Shown here: one piece after another, positions 1-8,675 of the stretch
Position numbering within the stretch: position 1 is the stretch's first letter
How the letters are laid out: each line of letters begins with the position of its first letter
NCBI GenBank assembly: GCA_902784585.1
Contig: CACZVM010000001.1
Span: 62,001-126,000 of the forward strand
Length of the DNA: 64,000 bases
Direction: 5' to 3'
Source of the DNA: an uncultured Bacteroidales bacterium
Lineage (GTDB): Bacteria > Bacteroidota > Bacteroidia > Bacteroidales > Paludibacteraceae
Position numbers and translations under genes: made by a program
The notes under the pieces: model-generated
What the model was told of the DNA's origin: nothing
Databases searched by the model: none
The model's input: the letters and a program-made list of their open reading frames with translations, nothing else

Positions 1-93
1 CCCAGGATTGGAATCAGCAGCAATGAATGCGTCAGTCAACGTGGCAGACAGATCTACATTCGCGCCACCGATGACAGAAATAATAGGTTTCAT
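1..93 (-). CDS. PfkB-family kinase, N-terminal fragment (pseudouridine-kinase-like)
   Basis: Only the first 31 codons lie in the window; the rest continues beyond base 1. The translation begins [19 protein letters not shown] and ends ADSNPG. The GGANVD nucleotide-fold opening and the following SNPG are typical of PfkB-family sugar/nucleoside kinases; the DSNPG form recalls pseudouridine kinases, but this is inferred from very little sequence. The ATG overlaps the trmB stop as ATGA on the minus strand, so it is probably co-transcribed as the last visible gene of the trmB-gldH-ricT-holB run. Confidence 0.6.
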   Translation of the reverse strand, partial: MKPIISVIGGANVDLSATLTDAFIAADSNPG

Positions 94-833
94 GGTTGAT
101 TGGATATATAATTGCGTCCATACGAACGATAGGTGTCTTTCTCAATCTCGATCGTAGGCTCCTGCCATTCATGTCTGTGCGCAAGTTGCCATTCGATATA
201 CTTGATGCTCAGTCCTCTGTCCAACCATTGTTTCTCATAATGCGTCTGGAGAGAACGTGCATCAGCAAACAATGCATTTTCTTCGGTTTCACCGTATAGA
301 TCCTGCGTATTGCATATCACCTTATACGCATTCAGGCGCAGCATTTCCGTGGTGTAGGTATATAGAAACGGACTGTCTGTCTTCAGGTGGATTAGTCCGT
401 TCTCTCGGATGATTTGCTGATAGCGCTGCATGAACCACGTACTGGTCAGTCGTTTGGTGGCCTTCTTCATCTGCGGGTCGCAGAAGGTGATCCATATTTC
501 ATCCACCTCGTCTGCAGCAAAGAAAGTAGGGATGAACTCAATGTTGGTTCTCAGGAAGGCAACATTCCGCAGCCCTTCCTGCACAGCCTGTTTGGCACCG
601 GCCCACATCCGTGCTCCTTTGATATCTACGCCGATGAAGTTCTTCTCCGGATATTTCTTGGCCAGTCCTACGGTGTACTCTCCGCGACCACAGCCCAATT
701 CAAGCACAATCGGATGATCATTCCCGAAAAAAAGTTCACGCCATCTGCCCGCCATCTTCTTCTCGTACGGCGGTTGGAAGACATTGTCAAATGTCTGCAT
801 CTCTGCGAACTTCTTCAGCTTATTCTTGCCCAT
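90..833 (-). CDS. trmB: tRNA (guanine-N7)-methyltransferase TrmB
   Basis: Methylates G46 in the variable loop of tRNAs using S-adenosylmethionine, in the cytoplasm. The 247-residue protein has a class I SAM-binding loop [10 protein letters not shown] (about 45-54), an acidic strand end [10 protein letters not shown] (about 68-77), and the family motif in the Bacteroidota form FCDPQMKKA with KRLTS after it (about 117-131), where proteobacterial enzymes have a PDPWPKKRH-type motif. Length is normal. It lies 9 bp downstream of gldH and overlaps the next kinase gene by 4 bp. The last residues (SNQP) are encoded by a TTGATTGG-type sequence like the repeats seen elsewhere in this window. Confidence 0.93.
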   Translation of the reverse strand: MGKNKLKKFAEMQTFDNVFQPPYEKKMAGRWRELFFGNDHPIVLELGCGRGEYTVGLAKKYPEKNFIGVDIKGARMWAGAKQAVQEGLRNVAFLRTNIEFIPTFFAADEVDEIWITFCDPQMKKATKRLTSTWFMQRYQQIIRENGLIHLKTDSPFLYTYTTEMLRLNAYKVICNTQDLYGETEENALFADARSLQTHYEKQWLDRGLSIKYIEWQLAHRHEWQEPTIEIEKDTYRSYGRNYISNQP

Positions 834-842
834 GAGCGTAAT

Positions 843-1325
843 CTATTCTTTGCTGTTGCGTATCACCTCCAGACCTACGTCGGATATACCTCTAAGCAGT
901 GTGTCGCGCATCCCATGCGTGATGCGCAGTTCATACATGCCTGTATCGGTAAAATGTCTGTTTTCATCCAGGAGAACAGGCATCTCCATCACGCCATTAT
1001 GCGTGTCGCCCAACCACTGTCCGCGATCGTCCGCCAGATAAAACTCAATGGTGTCTCGCCGCAGGCCGTCATCCACAAACAGCCACATATTCTGATAAGG
1101 ATAGCGCTCCGTATGCCGCACATAGACAATCGTACGATAATCCACTGTGGTATCTGCAATCGGAACGACAAATCGCACTACCGAATCCTGGTGCCACTCT
1201 TGCGACAGAGAAGTCACGCCATCCGCATAGGTTATCGGATAGAACCGGCTATAGACGATATCACCGGAACAGGCTGTCAGCAATGCTGCGCCTGCAATGA
1301 ACAATATAGGAAGAAGTCGTTTCAT
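843..1325 (-). CDS. gldH: Gliding-motility-type lipoprotein GldH
   Basis: A 160-residue lipoprotein: a hydrophobic signal (residues 4-18) ends in a lipobox LLTAC with the lipidated Cys at 19. After it come the short beta-rich GldH-type segments, for example VVRFVVPIADT, YPYQNMWLFVDD and the C-terminal RITHGMRD and GISDVGLEV stretches. GldH is required for gliding in Flavobacterium, yet homologues occur in many non-gliding Bacteroidales, where the role is not settled. Its ATG overlaps the ricT stop by 4 bp (1322-1325), so translation is probably coupled. The ricT-gldH pairing is common in the phylum. Confidence 0.85.
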   Translation of the reverse strand: MKRLLPILFIAGAALLTACSGDIVYSRFYPITYADGVTSLSQEWHQDSVVRFVVPIADTTVDYRTIVYVRHTERYPYQNMWLFVDDGLRRDTIEFYLADDRGQWLGDTHNGVMEMPVLLDENRHFTDTGMYELRITHGMRDTLLRGISDVGLEVIRNSKE

Positions 1326-2431
1326 CGTCTATGGTGTTTTTTCTTATCTCTATTACCCTCGAACGATTTTTTCTTCTTGTCAAAACGCGTCACATCCCCA
1401 TGACCGGTCTGATAGCCCAACTCCGTAGGAATAGCGCGTGCGCCCTCCAGTGTATCGGGTTTCTCTCCTCGTTTGTTCATGGCGATGATCTCATGTGCGC
1501 GAGCGGCACTCAGCGTCGTCAGATTACCCGCGTGTTGCGGATCGGAGGAATACGTCACGAGGCCGGCCAGAGGATCGGACGAGAAGAAATACCACGTGGC
1601 ATCCTTCGTTTCCAACTCGATGTGACGAGACGGCAGCAGCTTGGACGCATCCTCGTATACCGGCACCTCATAGTTGAGACAGCACTTCAGTTTGGCACAC
1701 ATGCCCGCCAGTTTCTGCGGATTGGGAGATATATTCTGCAATCGCGCAGCCCCTGTTCCTACCGACGAGAAATTCATCATCCACGTAGAGCAACAGAGTT
1801 CTCTTCCGCACGGACCCGTTCCCCCTATTCGGCCTGCTTCCTGCCGCGCACCGATCTGCTTCATCTCCACACGGATACGGAAGGTCTCGGCATACACCTT
1901 AATCAGTTGGCGAAAATCCACACGCCCGTCGGCAATATAATAGAAAATAGCTTTCGTACCATCCCCCTGATACTCCACATCACCTATCTTCATCTCCAAT
2001 CCTAAGGACTTAGCCAACTGGCGCGCTTTGATCATCGTTTCTTGCTCGCGTGCATGTGCCTGACGCGCCCTCTCGAAGTCCTCCTCCGTAGCAATACGCA
2101 CCACCTGACGCACTTCATAGCGAGAGGACTCGATATTGTTCTTCTTCATCTGCAGCTCAACCAATTTGCCCGTCAGTACCACCTCTCCCAGATCTTGTCC
2201 GGGATTGGCTTCTACGACGACACTCACTCCCTTCTCTAACGGCAGGTGCTGACTATTATGGAAATAACCCTTGCGCGTGTTCTTAAACTGCACTTCTATC
2301 AGGTCGGTCAGCTGCGTATTCTCCTGCACATCACTCAACCAGTCGCTGACAGGCAGCATGTGCATAGAGTTGCATTTGGTAGCAGCTGCTCCCAATTCAT
2401 TATGCCCAGTTCCTAAAGTATATTTTTTCAT
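1322..2431 (-). CDS. ricT: PSP1-domain protein, RicT/YaaT-like
   Basis: This 369-residue cytoplasmic protein has a PSP1 domain in its first half. Its central region carries paired cysteine motifs, CGRELCC and CAKLKCC (about residues 209-250), the pattern by which RicT proteins share Fe-S clusters in the Ric complex of Bacillus. There the complex influences RNase Y and mRNA processing; whether it does so in Bacteroidota is unknown. The C-terminus is lysine-rich and charged (KKKKSFEGNRDKKKHHRR), suggesting nucleic-acid contact. It overlaps holB by 4 bp upstream and gldH by 4 bp downstream, so the three form one transcription unit. Confidence 0.85.
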   Translation of the reverse strand: MKKYTLGTGHNELGAAATKCNSMHMLPVSDWLSDVQENTQLTDLIEVQFKNTRKGYFHNSQHLPLEKGVSVVVEANPGQDLGEVVLTGKLVELQMKKNNIESSRYEVRQVVRIATEEDFERARQAHAREQETMIKARQLAKSLGLEMKIGDVEYQGDGTKAIFYYIADGRVDFRQLIKVYAETFRIRVEMKQIGARQEAGRIGGTGPCGRELCCSTWMMNFSSVGTGAARLQNISPNPQKLAGMCAKLKCCLNYEVPVYEDASKLLPSRHIELETKDATWYFFSSDPLAGLVTYSSDPQHAGNLTTLSAARAHEIIAMNKRGEKPDTLEGARAIPTELGYQTGHGDVTRFDKKKKSFEGNRDKKKHHRR

Positions 2432-3591
2432 GCTTTCTTTTGTTTAATCAATACTATCATCTGCAGGCACAGATCAAAGAAGATCATCTTTGCATTCCCG
2501 TTTTGCTCAATCTGCCGCTCGGCCAATGCCAACTGATTCATAATCTGCTCTACATTACCATCGTGTATAAAAGGCGCGAAGCGATCAGAGAAATCATGCT
2601 CCGCCGGCAACTGATAATTGAGTTGCTCCTGCGCATAATTGCGGATATAATTCTCGCGTAGCTGCTGCTGGGCATACTGAAGAAAATGCTTCTGCTTCTC
2701 CCGGCCCACCTTGCTATCCGCCATCTCGTAACTCCACTGACGCAAGCGCCCCAGCGACTCGTATTTCTTCTGCGGGTCACTGATCACACCGACGGTATAT
2801 GCGTCACGAAAAAGTTCGATGAAATCGTGTAATTCTTGCTGGTCCTCTTCGGTCTGACGGGCTTTCTTCTGCGCCTGCAGATAACTACCGTTAGCGATGC
2901 GCGCTATGGATTGCGCTTCCTGCGGAGCGACTCCCTCTTTCTGCAACTCGGCAGCTATCGTCTCGGTGGGCAAGGAAGGTACGCGGATCAACTGCACACG
3001 CGACTGAATCGTTGACAGCAACTGCTCGGGATGCTCGCTCACCAGCAGAAAGACTGTACGCGGAGCCGGCTCTTCGAGCAATTTGAGCAGTTTGTTGGCA
3101 CAGGCGGCATTCATCTTCTCCGGTTGCCAGATGATCATCACCTTATAGCCGTCACCAAAAGATTTCAGACTCAGTTTCCGCAATATCTCACTGCTCTCTT
3201 TCTCATAAATCAGGCCCTGCTTTGTCTCCACTCCTAACTGGCTATACCAGTCCTCCAGATCAAAATAGCCATGCTCAAGAATCATCTCACGCCATGGCTC
3301 CATAAAGGCATCGCATGTATCACCTGCATCGGTCTTGACAATAGGAAAGACGAAATGCAGATCCGGGTGTTGCAGCTTCTGATATTGCAGACAAGTGGGA
3401 CACTGCCCGCAACTGTCCTCATCCGTACGGTGCGGACAATTAAGATATTGCGCGTAGGCCAATGCCAGGTGCAACTTTCCAATGCCGGCTTTTCCCGCCA
3501 GCAGTTGCGCATGAGGTATGCGCCCCTCGCGTGCGGAGAGACGCAACTGACGCTTGATGGCGTCTTGACCTATAACCTGACTGAACAGCAT
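2428..3591 (-). CDS. holB: DNA polymerase III delta' subunit-type ATPase
   Basis: Clamp-loader subunit related to HolB; it helps load the beta clamp onto primed DNA. The 387-residue protein has an AAA+ fold with P-loop-like GKAGIGK (about 33-39). Four zinc-ligand-type cysteines follow in CPH...CGQCPTC (about 53-68), as in delta' and gamma/tau subunits. A sensor segment KLLKLLEEPAPRTVFLLV is diagnostic of clamp-loader subunits. The loader normally uses gamma/tau for hydrolysis, and delta' P-loops are often degenerate, as here (GKL instead of GKT/S). It heads the holB-ricT-gldH-trmB run. Confidence 0.88.
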   Translation of the reverse strand: MLFSQVIGQDAIKRQLRLSAREGRIPHAQLLAGKAGIGKLHLALAYAQYLNCPHRTDEDSCGQCPTCLQYQKLQHPDLHFVFPIVKTDAGDTCDAFMEPWREMILEHGYFDLEDWYSQLGVETKQGLIYEKESSEILRKLSLKSFGDGYKVMIIWQPEKMNAACANKLLKLLEEPAPRTVFLLVSEHPEQLLSTIQSRVQLIRVPSLPTETIAAELQKEGVAPQEAQSIARIANGSYLQAQKKARQTEEDQQELHDFIELFRDAYTVGVISDPQKKYESLGRLRQWSYEMADSKVGREKQKHFLQYAQQQLRENYIRNYAQEQLNYQLPAEHDFSDRFAPFIHDGNVEQIMNQLALAERQIEQNGNAKMIFFDLCLQMIVLIKQKKA

Positions 3592-3594
3592 GTT

Positions 3595-4305
3595 TTATTT
3601 TCTGATTCCTGCAGCCACAGCACTACGCACTGCCTCGATTGCATCATTCGGATCCGAATATTGCTTCAGGTCGATAGGTTCACCGATATGCATATGTACG
3701 CTATGCCTGCGTACGGCCAATGCGCCCTTCGGCATCACATCAAAACAGCCGCTGAGGGACAGGGGGATAACCGGTAGTCCCAAATCGATAGCTATCTGGA
3801 AAGCACCTCTCTTGAAGCGTCCCAACTCCCCGTTCAGGCTACGTGTTCCTTCCGGAAAGATGACTGTGCATACACCGCCTGTCAACTGCTTTTCCACTTC
3901 CTTCAGGCTCTCCATCGCCGCCTTGGCATTTCTGCGCTCCACGAAGATGTGTCCGGCAGCCTTGCAACCGGTTCCAACGAAAGGCACCTTACGCAATTCG
4001 GCCTTCATCAGCCATTTGAAGATCACCGGCAACCAACCGTATACCAACCACACATCGAACATCGACTGGTGATTGGAGACGAAGACATAACTCTGACCAG
4101 GCCGGATATGCTCGGTGCCATCGACAGAAACAGGCAGAAACATCAGCCAGAAGAACGAGCGCGACCAGAACTGCTGCACGCGATGTACAAACTCCGCATT
4201 GCGCCAATGTACGGTGCAGACGGTGAAGATGGCGGTAAACATCGTCAGCAGGGCCAACAACGGCCATGCGATCAGGTATTGATAGAGAACGTAAAAGAAT
4301 TTCAT
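3595..4305 (-). CDS. plsC: 1-acyl-sn-glycerol-3-phosphate acyltransferase
   Basis: Transfers an acyl chain to lysophosphatidic acid to make phosphatidic acid at the inner face of the inner membrane. The 236-residue protein starts with a hydrophobic segment (about 5-30). It carries the acyltransferase block I NHQSMFD (His79 to Asp84), block II around FVGTGCKAAGHIFVERR and block III FPEGTRS (about 151-156). The length is usual for PlsC. It ends 3 bp before the holB start, so the two are probably in the same operon. Substrate (acyl-ACP or acyl-CoA) cannot be read from the sequence. Confidence 0.92.
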   Translation of the reverse strand: MKFFYVLYQYLIAWPLLALLTMFTAIFTVCTVHWRNAEFVHRVQQFWSRSFFWLMFLPVSVDGTEHIRPGQSYVFVSNHQSMFDVWLVYGWLPVIFKWLMKAELRKVPFVGTGCKAAGHIFVERRNAKAAMESLKEVEKQLTGGVCTVIFPEGTRSLNGELGRFKRGAFQIAIDLGLPVIPLSLSGCFDVMPKGALAVRRHSVHMHIGEPIDLKQYSDPNDAIEAVRSAVAAGIRK

Positions 4306-4334
4306 ATAAAAAGGAGATTTATCGGAAACAACGA

Positions 4335-5339
4335 TTATTGTCTGTCATATTTCTGCAAGAAACCTCGGTAGAGCGCACATATACGACGTATCTCATCCCA
4401 GGTTTCCTCACTCAGTTTGGTACCGACTATCTCTACGACACGTCCGGCGGCAATCGTGCCGATCTCCGCACAACGACGGATGTCAAATCCGTCACTCAAC
4501 GCGTGCAGAAAACCACCTGCAAAAAGGTCACCTGCTCCGGTGGAATCGGTACAACTGGTAGTGATGGCACCAATATGATGGCGGGTACTACCCTGCTGTA
4601 CGTACGAACCGTTCTTACCCACCTTCACTACCGCTAAGTCGCATTGCTCGGCAATCATCTGCACGGCTTCCTGCGGATTAAGATGCGTATAGGCAAACGA
4701 CTCGTCCTCGTTAGCAAAGACGATGTCCACATATTGCTTCACCAATCCCTTGAGGAAAGCGTGGTTCTCATTGATCACATTGTAGGAAGCCAAGTCCAAC
4801 GAGATCATACACCCTGCCTCTTTGGCCAGACGGATGGCTTTCTCTATCAGTTCATGATTCTGCACCAGGTATCCTTCTATATGGAAGATATCATATCCGT
4901 TGAAGGCGTCCTTCTGTATATCATCGGCGCACAGCTCAGCCGCAGCCCCCAGATAAGTGGCAAAGGTGCGCTCTCCGTCGGGCGTGATCAGCACGATCGA
5001 ACAACCGGACATCGCACTCTGGCTGAGCAGCAAGATAGGTTTGACACCATTCTTGATCATATCCTCGCGGTAGAAATCTCCCACCTCGTCGTTTCCAATC
5101 TTGCCGATAAAGGCCGCCTTGCCCCCCAGAGCGGCAATGGTGTTGATTGTGTTGCTGGCAGAACCACCTGCCACCATGTGTTTACGCACAGAGGCGAAGC
5201 GGAACTGTATCTCCTCGGCCTGCTTCATTGTGATGAGGTTCATACTACCTTTCGGAAAACCAAGTTCACGCAGATCATCCTCACTCACCTGCAAGAGGAT
5301 GTCCGTTAGCGCATTACCAAGTCCTAAAACCTTCTTCAT
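4335..5339 (-). CDS. PfkB-family kinase, adenosine-kinase-like
   Basis: A 334-residue sugar/nucleoside kinase. It begins with GLGNALTDILLQ, has the first PfkB signature GGSASNTINTIAALGG with GKIGNDEVG (about 57-85), and ends with the second signature STGAGDLFAGGF (about 267-278), whose Asp is the catalytic base. Bacteroidales proteins of this shape are annotated as adenosine kinase or carbohydrate kinase; the true substrate is not decided by sequence. It lies 29 bp upstream of plsC on the same strand. No clear TTTG/TAnnTTTG promoter was found directly upstream of 5339. This is one of three PfkB-type genes within 7 kb. Confidence 0.85.
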   Translation of the reverse strand: MKKVLGLGNALTDILLQVSEDDLRELGFPKGSMNLITMKQAEEIQFRFASVRKHMVAGGSASNTINTIAALGGKAAFIGKIGNDEVGDFYREDMIKNGVKPILLLSQSAMSGCSIVLITPDGERTFATYLGAAAELCADDIQKDAFNGYDIFHIEGYLVQNHELIEKAIRLAKEAGCMISLDLASYNVINENHAFLKGLVKQYVDIVFANEDESFAYTHLNPQEAVQMIAEQCDLAVVKVGKNGSYVQQGSTRHHIGAITTSCTDSTGAGDLFAGGFLHALSDGFDIRRCAEIGTIAAGRVVEIVGTKLSEETWDEIRRICALYRGFLQKYDRQ

Positions 5340-5414
5340 TTTGCTCTTTTTTATGTCAAAAATGGGTTAATTTTCAAAAAACTTTACTTCCTAATGCATT
5401 TTTTTGCGAAAAAA

Positions 5415-5446
5415 TTTGCACATGTCATAAAAAAGCAGTACTTTTG
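5415..5446 (+). promoter_or_regulatory. Promoter of tRNA-Asn
   Basis: A -33 box TTTG (5415-5418), a 20-bp gap and a -7 box TACTTTTG (5439-5446) match the known Bacteroidota housekeeping promoter. The start region reads GCACCCGCTTTCGAA, shared in form with the promoters of the two tRNA-Ala genes in this window. Confidence 0.8.
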
Positions 5447-5479
5447 CACCCGCTTTCGAAAAACGAGGCAATTCTACAA

Positions 5480-5553
5480 GCTTCCTTAGCTCAGTCGGTT
5501 AGAGCATCTGACTGTTAATCAGGGGGTCCTAGGTTCAAGTCCTAGAGGGAGCG
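5480..5553 (+). tRNA. tRNA-Asn (GTT)
   Basis: A 74-nt cloverleaf. The acceptor arm GCTTCCT pairs with AGGGAGC (5546-5552) and the discriminator base is G5553. The anticodon stem TCTGA/TCAGG encloses loop CTGTTAA with anticodon GTT at 5514-5516. The T loop reads TTCAAGT. CCA is not encoded, so the CCA-adding enzyme (see cca) must add it. A dedicated promoter lies 34 bp upstream and a terminator follows directly. Confidence 0.96.
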
Positions 5554-5557
5554 CGAG

Positions 5558-5592
5558 GCACTTACACAGGTTGTAGGTGCTTCTTTTTTTTG
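5558..5592 (+). terminator. Rho-independent terminator after tRNA-Asn
   Basis: A 9-bp stem, GCACTTACA (5558-5566) with TGTAGGTGC (5572-5580), and a 5-nt loop are followed by TTCTTTTTTTTT. The position right behind the tRNA makes this a confident call. Confidence 0.88.
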
Positions 5593-5687
5593 CTACCATT
5601 CACCCTCACCAACCAAAAACGCTGCAAAGATACAAAATATTTAGCATATATGCAAATATTTGCATCTTTTTATTTGAAAAAGAAACT

Positions 5688-6173
5688 TTATTTTGCAAAG
5701 AGACTTATCTGCTCCAGGTACTGACGGTCGATGGCATCGAAGGTATTATAGTCTTTGCTGTCGATGTCAAGGACGGCGATGATCTCTCCATTGTGGCGGA
5801 TGGGAACCACGATCTCGCTATTCGACTCAGAGGAACAGGCAATATGTCCGGGGAACAGATGGACATCCGGGACGATGAGCGTCTCGCCGTTTTTCCACGC
5901 GGTGCCGCAGACCCCCTTTCCGAAGGGGATACGGGTGCAAGCGATCGGTCCTTGGAAGGGACCTAAGACCAACTCGTTGGTCATTTGTGATTGGTTATTT
6001 GTGATTGGTGACTTATCTTTTTCCTTGACCAGATAAAAACCCGTCCACCAGAAATGGAAGGTTTGATGGATGGCAGCAACGACATTCGCCATGTTGGCGA
6101 TGAGATCCGTCTCGCCGGAGACAAGTGCGTCGAGTTGCGGAAGAAGGGACTCGTATTGATCTGCTTTGTTCAT
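5688..6173 (-). CDS. msrC: Free methionine-(R)-sulfoxide reductase, GAF domain
   Basis: Reduces free methionine-R-sulfoxide, a repair step after oxidative damage. The 161-residue protein is a single GAF domain with WWTGFYLV near the start and the cysteine-bearing segments GPIACTRIPFGKGVCGTAW and HIACSSESNSEIVVPI, which hold the three cysteines of the fRMsr (YebR) family. Between the FYLVKEKD strand and LVLGPFQG there is an extra segment SPITNNQSQMTN, encoded by TGATTGG-type repeats; ordinary family members pass directly from one strand to the next. It directly abuts the next kinase gene (stop at 6174) and probably shares its promoter at 7101-7132. Confidence 0.88.
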   Translation of the reverse strand: MNKADQYESLLPQLDALVSGETDLIANMANVVAAIHQTFHFWWTGFYLVKEKDKSPITNNQSQMTNELVLGPFQGPIACTRIPFGKGVCGTAWKNGETLIVPDVHLFPGHIACSSESNSEIVVPIRHNGEIIAVLDIDSKDYNTFDAIDRQYLEQISLFAK

Positions 6174-7076
6174 TTATAGGGCGGTGTTTTGCTTCAGCCA
6201 AGCGACTAAGTCATCGCTGATATTATTTCCGATCTGCCGACAGACATCCTGACTCCAACGCTGCGCCATAGCGATGCGTGCGGACTGATTATCCTCGCCT
6301 TGCATCATAGCGTAGATATAACCGGCATTGAAGTTATCGCCCGCACCCACGGTACTGACCGTTTCTATCGGTTTGACCGGATAAATCTCACATCCTCCAG
6401 GCGTATAGACACGGATCGAACGAGCTCCGTCGGTGAGGATGAAGGTCTCGCAGAAAGGTCTCACTTTCTCATAGATAGCATCGCTATCGTGGAGGTCGTA
6501 GAGATATTCGAAGTCTTCTTTAGAACCTCGTACGATACTTGCCAGACTCATGTTTTCCTCAATATTCGGCAGGACGACGGGGATGTCAGGGATGTGACTC
6601 TTGCGGAAGTTGATGTCATAATAGAGCCACGCGCCAGCCTTGTGCGCCTCGCGGAGCAGCCGGCCTACCACAGGACGAAGCACAGGATTGATGGCAAAGA
6701 AGGAACCGAAGAGGACTATATCGCTCGATTGAATCGCAGGAAGTTGCTCATCCAACAACGCTGTTGCGTGATCTTTGTAGAACGTATATTGGGCATCGTT
6801 GTGTTCGTTGAGGAAGGCGAGTGTGATATGCGATTTCGTGCCATTGTGGCGGCAGACAAACTGATCAGACACTCCGTTGTCGCGCAAAAACTTACAAATC
6901 ATATCGCCGATGTGATCTCCGCCCGTCTCCGTAACGATGGCGCACGGCACTCCGGCCCGTCCCAAGGACACGACACTATTGAAAGTTGAGCCGCCCGGAA
7001 CGGCTTTTTGCGGCTGATCGTTCTTGAAAAGAATATCCAGCACCGTTTCTCCTATTCCAATTACGCGATGGTTCAT
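6174..7076 (-). CDS. PfkB-family carbohydrate kinase (fructokinase-like)
   Basis: The start at 7076 gives MNHRVIGIGETVLDILF, the normal PfkB opening; a longer reading to 7103 would run into the promoter and is rejected. Signature 1 is GGSTFNSVVSLGRAGV and signature 2 is STVGAGDNFNAGYIYA with the catalytic Asp. The length of 300 residues is normal. The overall form resembles bacterial fructokinases, but the substrate is inferred only. It ends immediately before msrC, and the two probably form an operon driven by the minus-strand promoter just upstream. Confidence 0.85.
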   Translation of the reverse strand: MNHRVIGIGETVLDILFKNDQPQKAVPGGSTFNSVVSLGRAGVPCAIVTETGGDHIGDMICKFLRDNGVSDQFVCRHNGTKSHITLAFLNEHNDAQYTFYKDHATALLDEQLPAIQSSDIVLFGSFFAINPVLRPVVGRLLREAHKAGAWLYYDINFRKSHIPDIPVVLPNIEENMSLASIVRGSKEDFEYLYDLHDSDAIYEKVRPFCETFILTDGARSIRVYTPGGCEIYPVKPIETVSTVGAGDNFNAGYIYAMMQGEDNQSARIAMAQRWSQDVCRQIGNNISDDLVAWLKQNTAL

Positions 7077-7100
7077 GGCTCGATTTTTTGAATTCCAGCG

Positions 7101-7132
7101 CAAAGGTAGTGAAAATTTTTGATATATGCAAA
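7101..7132 (-). promoter_or_regulatory. Promoter of PfkB kinase-msrC operon
   Basis: On the minus strand, TTTGCATATATC (TTTG at 7129-7132) and TACCTTTG (7101-7108) are separated by 20 bp. Transcription would start only some 15-20 nt before the ATG at 7076, so the leader is short. Confidence 0.78.
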
Positions 7133-7345
7133 TAGAAAAAACGCAAACACAATGTATATATATACATAGTATATATATAGTATAAAAACACTAAGAAACG
7201 GCATGATTTTTGCGGAAATCGTATAGAAACGACTAAGGGATTACTAAAGTATCGCTAAATAATTATTAAATAATATCTAAAGATCGGGTGAATAATCATT
7301 CAACATTTCGTCAATATTGAGCCAACAATTGAAGGGAAACAGCGT

Positions 7346-7753
7346 ATGTCCAAAGCAAAATTGAGTGCCGGAATCGAAGAGTTAAACGGCAAGTTGAACA
7401 GTAAGACGCGAGTAGTGATGCGCGTGAAACACTACAAGAGCGACAGCGGAAAGGTGATCAAGACCGGTCCGCAGGAAGCTTACATGAAGGAGAAGCGGGA
7501 TTATTCGAAGTGTCCGCGGACGGCGTCAGAGGCAGCTCAGGCCGAGAAATGGAAGGCGGCGTGTGCGGCCGCGAGCGTGATCATCAAAGACAAGAGCCAT
7601 CCGCGATATGCAGAATTGCGCGCTCGATGGAATGCACAGTTTGACGGCCATCCAGAGCCACTATTCCAGACAAAAGGCAAGCCGACAGTGGTTTACGGGA
7701 TGTTTCCGGTGTTTGTACGGATGATGCTTCTGCGAGAGGCGGAAAACGGGTAG
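7346..7753 (+). CDS. Small basic protein of unknown function
   Basis: I do not recognise a named family. The 135-residue protein is basic, has no signal peptide and no membrane segment. It contains the segments VMRVKHYKSDSGKV, GPQEAY, ASEAAQAEKWKAAC, HPRYAELRARWNAQF and a C-terminal YGMFPVFVRMMLLRE. I have the impression that similar small proteins recur in Bacteroidales, but cannot name one. It stands alone: 242 bp of AT-rich DNA before it hold the minus-strand kinase promoter and no clear plus-strand promoter; 161 bp separate it from the reductase downstream, which has its own promoter. Confidence 0.7.
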   Translation: MSKAKLSAGIEELNGKLNSKTRVVMRVKHYKSDSGKVIKTGPQEAYMKEKRDYSKCPRTASEAAQAEKWKAACAAASVIIKDKSHPRYAELRARWNAQFDGHPEPLFQTKGKPTVVYGMFPVFVRMMLLREAENG

Positions 7754-7824
7754 ATGCAAGAGGAGAAAAAAGCCATCGAGCCTACCCGCGCACAAACAAA
7801 AAATCAGAAAAACATTGCGCGCGC

Positions 7825-7855
7825 TTGCATATATGAAAAAATTGTTGTACTTTTG
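7825..7855 (+). promoter_or_regulatory. Promoter of FMN reductase gene
   Basis: CTTGCATATAT (TTG at 7825-7827), a 20-bp gap and TACTTTTG (7848-7855). The whole block from about 7816 to 7857 is nearly identical to the mreB promoter at 8636-8677. Confidence 0.8.
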
Positions 7856-7914
7856 CGCAGTCTTGCAACAAGATATCCCTATTTGGAGAACGCCGAAAAA
7901 CCATAAAAACAAAC

Positions 7915-8529
7915 ATGAAAGTACTTTTGATTAACGGAAGTCCGCGGAAGGCGGGAAATACGTACCTGGCGCTGAATGAAGCGGCCAAGGAACTGGAGAA
8001 AGCCGGTGTGTCGGCAGAGATCGTGCAACTCGGTACGCAGCCAGTCCGCAGTTGTATTGCCTGCAATTCCTGCAAAACGAAAAACGAGAACCGTTGCGTC
8101 TTCGATGACGATTTATGCAACCGCGTGACGGAGAAGATGAAGGAGGCCGACGCCCTGATCATCGGTTCTCCGGTGTATTACGGTCAGCCTAACGGCGGGC
8201 TGCTGTCGCTGATCCAACGCGCGCTCTACTCGGGCGGAGCCTATTTCACCGGCAAACCGGCCGCAGCGGTGGCTGTCTGTCGTCGCGGCGGTGCCACGGC
8301 AGCCCTGCAGAGTCTCACTATGCCGTTCCAGATACTACATATGCCGCTGGTAACCTCGCAATATTGGAATATCGTTTATGGTCGCGATGCAGGAGAAGCA
8401 GCCTTGGATCAAGAAGGAATGCAGACCATGCGATCGTTAGCGATAAACATGGTGAGAATGCTCAAGGCAATGGAAGGCCAGGAAAAGCCGATTTACGAGG
8501 CACGGCAATCCATGAATTTTATTCGATGA
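7915..8529 (+). CDS. NADPH-dependent FMN reductase / iron-sulfur flavoprotein family
   Basis: A 204-residue flavodoxin-fold oxidoreductase. The FMN phosphate loop is GSPRKAGNT (about 9-17). A cysteine cluster CIACNSC followed by a further Cys in NRCVF (about 48-63) is the pattern of iron-sulfur flavoproteins. The second flavin contact is GSPVYYGQPNGG (about 86-97). The physiological electron acceptor cannot be told from sequence. It is a monocistronic unit with its own promoter and a strong terminator hairpin at 8577-8625. Confidence 0.87.
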   Translation: MKVLLINGSPRKAGNTYLALNEAAKELEKAGVSAEIVQLGTQPVRSCIACNSCKTKNENRCVFDDDLCNRVTEKMKEADALIIGSPVYYGQPNGGLLSLIQRALYSGGAYFTGKPAAAVAVCRRGGATAALQSLTMPFQILHMPLVTSQYWNIVYGRDAGEAALDQEGMQTMRSLAINMVRMLKAMEGQEKPIYEARQSMNFIR

Positions 8530-8544
8530 AATCGGAAGAATTTA

Positions 8545-8625
8545 GCGTTTTTCAGCCAGAAAACGCCTCTTCGCAAACACGGCGCTTCGAGAACACAAAA
8601 ATCGGGGCGCCGTGTATCATTTTTC
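8545..8625 (+). terminator. Tandem hairpins ending the FMN reductase transcript
   Basis: The first hairpin is GCGTTTT (8545-8551) with AAAACGC (8560-8566). The second and stronger one is ACACGGCGC (8577-8585) with GCGCCGTGT (8607-8615), 9 bp, followed by ATCATTTTTC. Together they separate the reductase gene from the mreB promoter. Confidence 0.75.
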
Positions 8626-8644
8626 AAAAAAGTAATGCGCGCGC

Positions 8645-8675
8645 TTGCATATATGAAAAAAAAGTTGTACTTTTG
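8645..8675 (+). promoter_or_regulatory. Promoter of the mreB operon
   Basis: CTTGCATATAT (TTG 8645-8647), a 20-bp gap and TACTTTTG (8668-8675). This leaves a leader of about 70 nt before the mreB ATG at 8752. Confidence 0.82.

Noticed and set aside
414..1403. A 329-codon plus-strand ORF antisense to trmB and gldH
   Set aside because: It lies fully opposite two well-supported genes, has no recognisable motifs and a Cys/His/Arg-rich composition typical of antisense reading.
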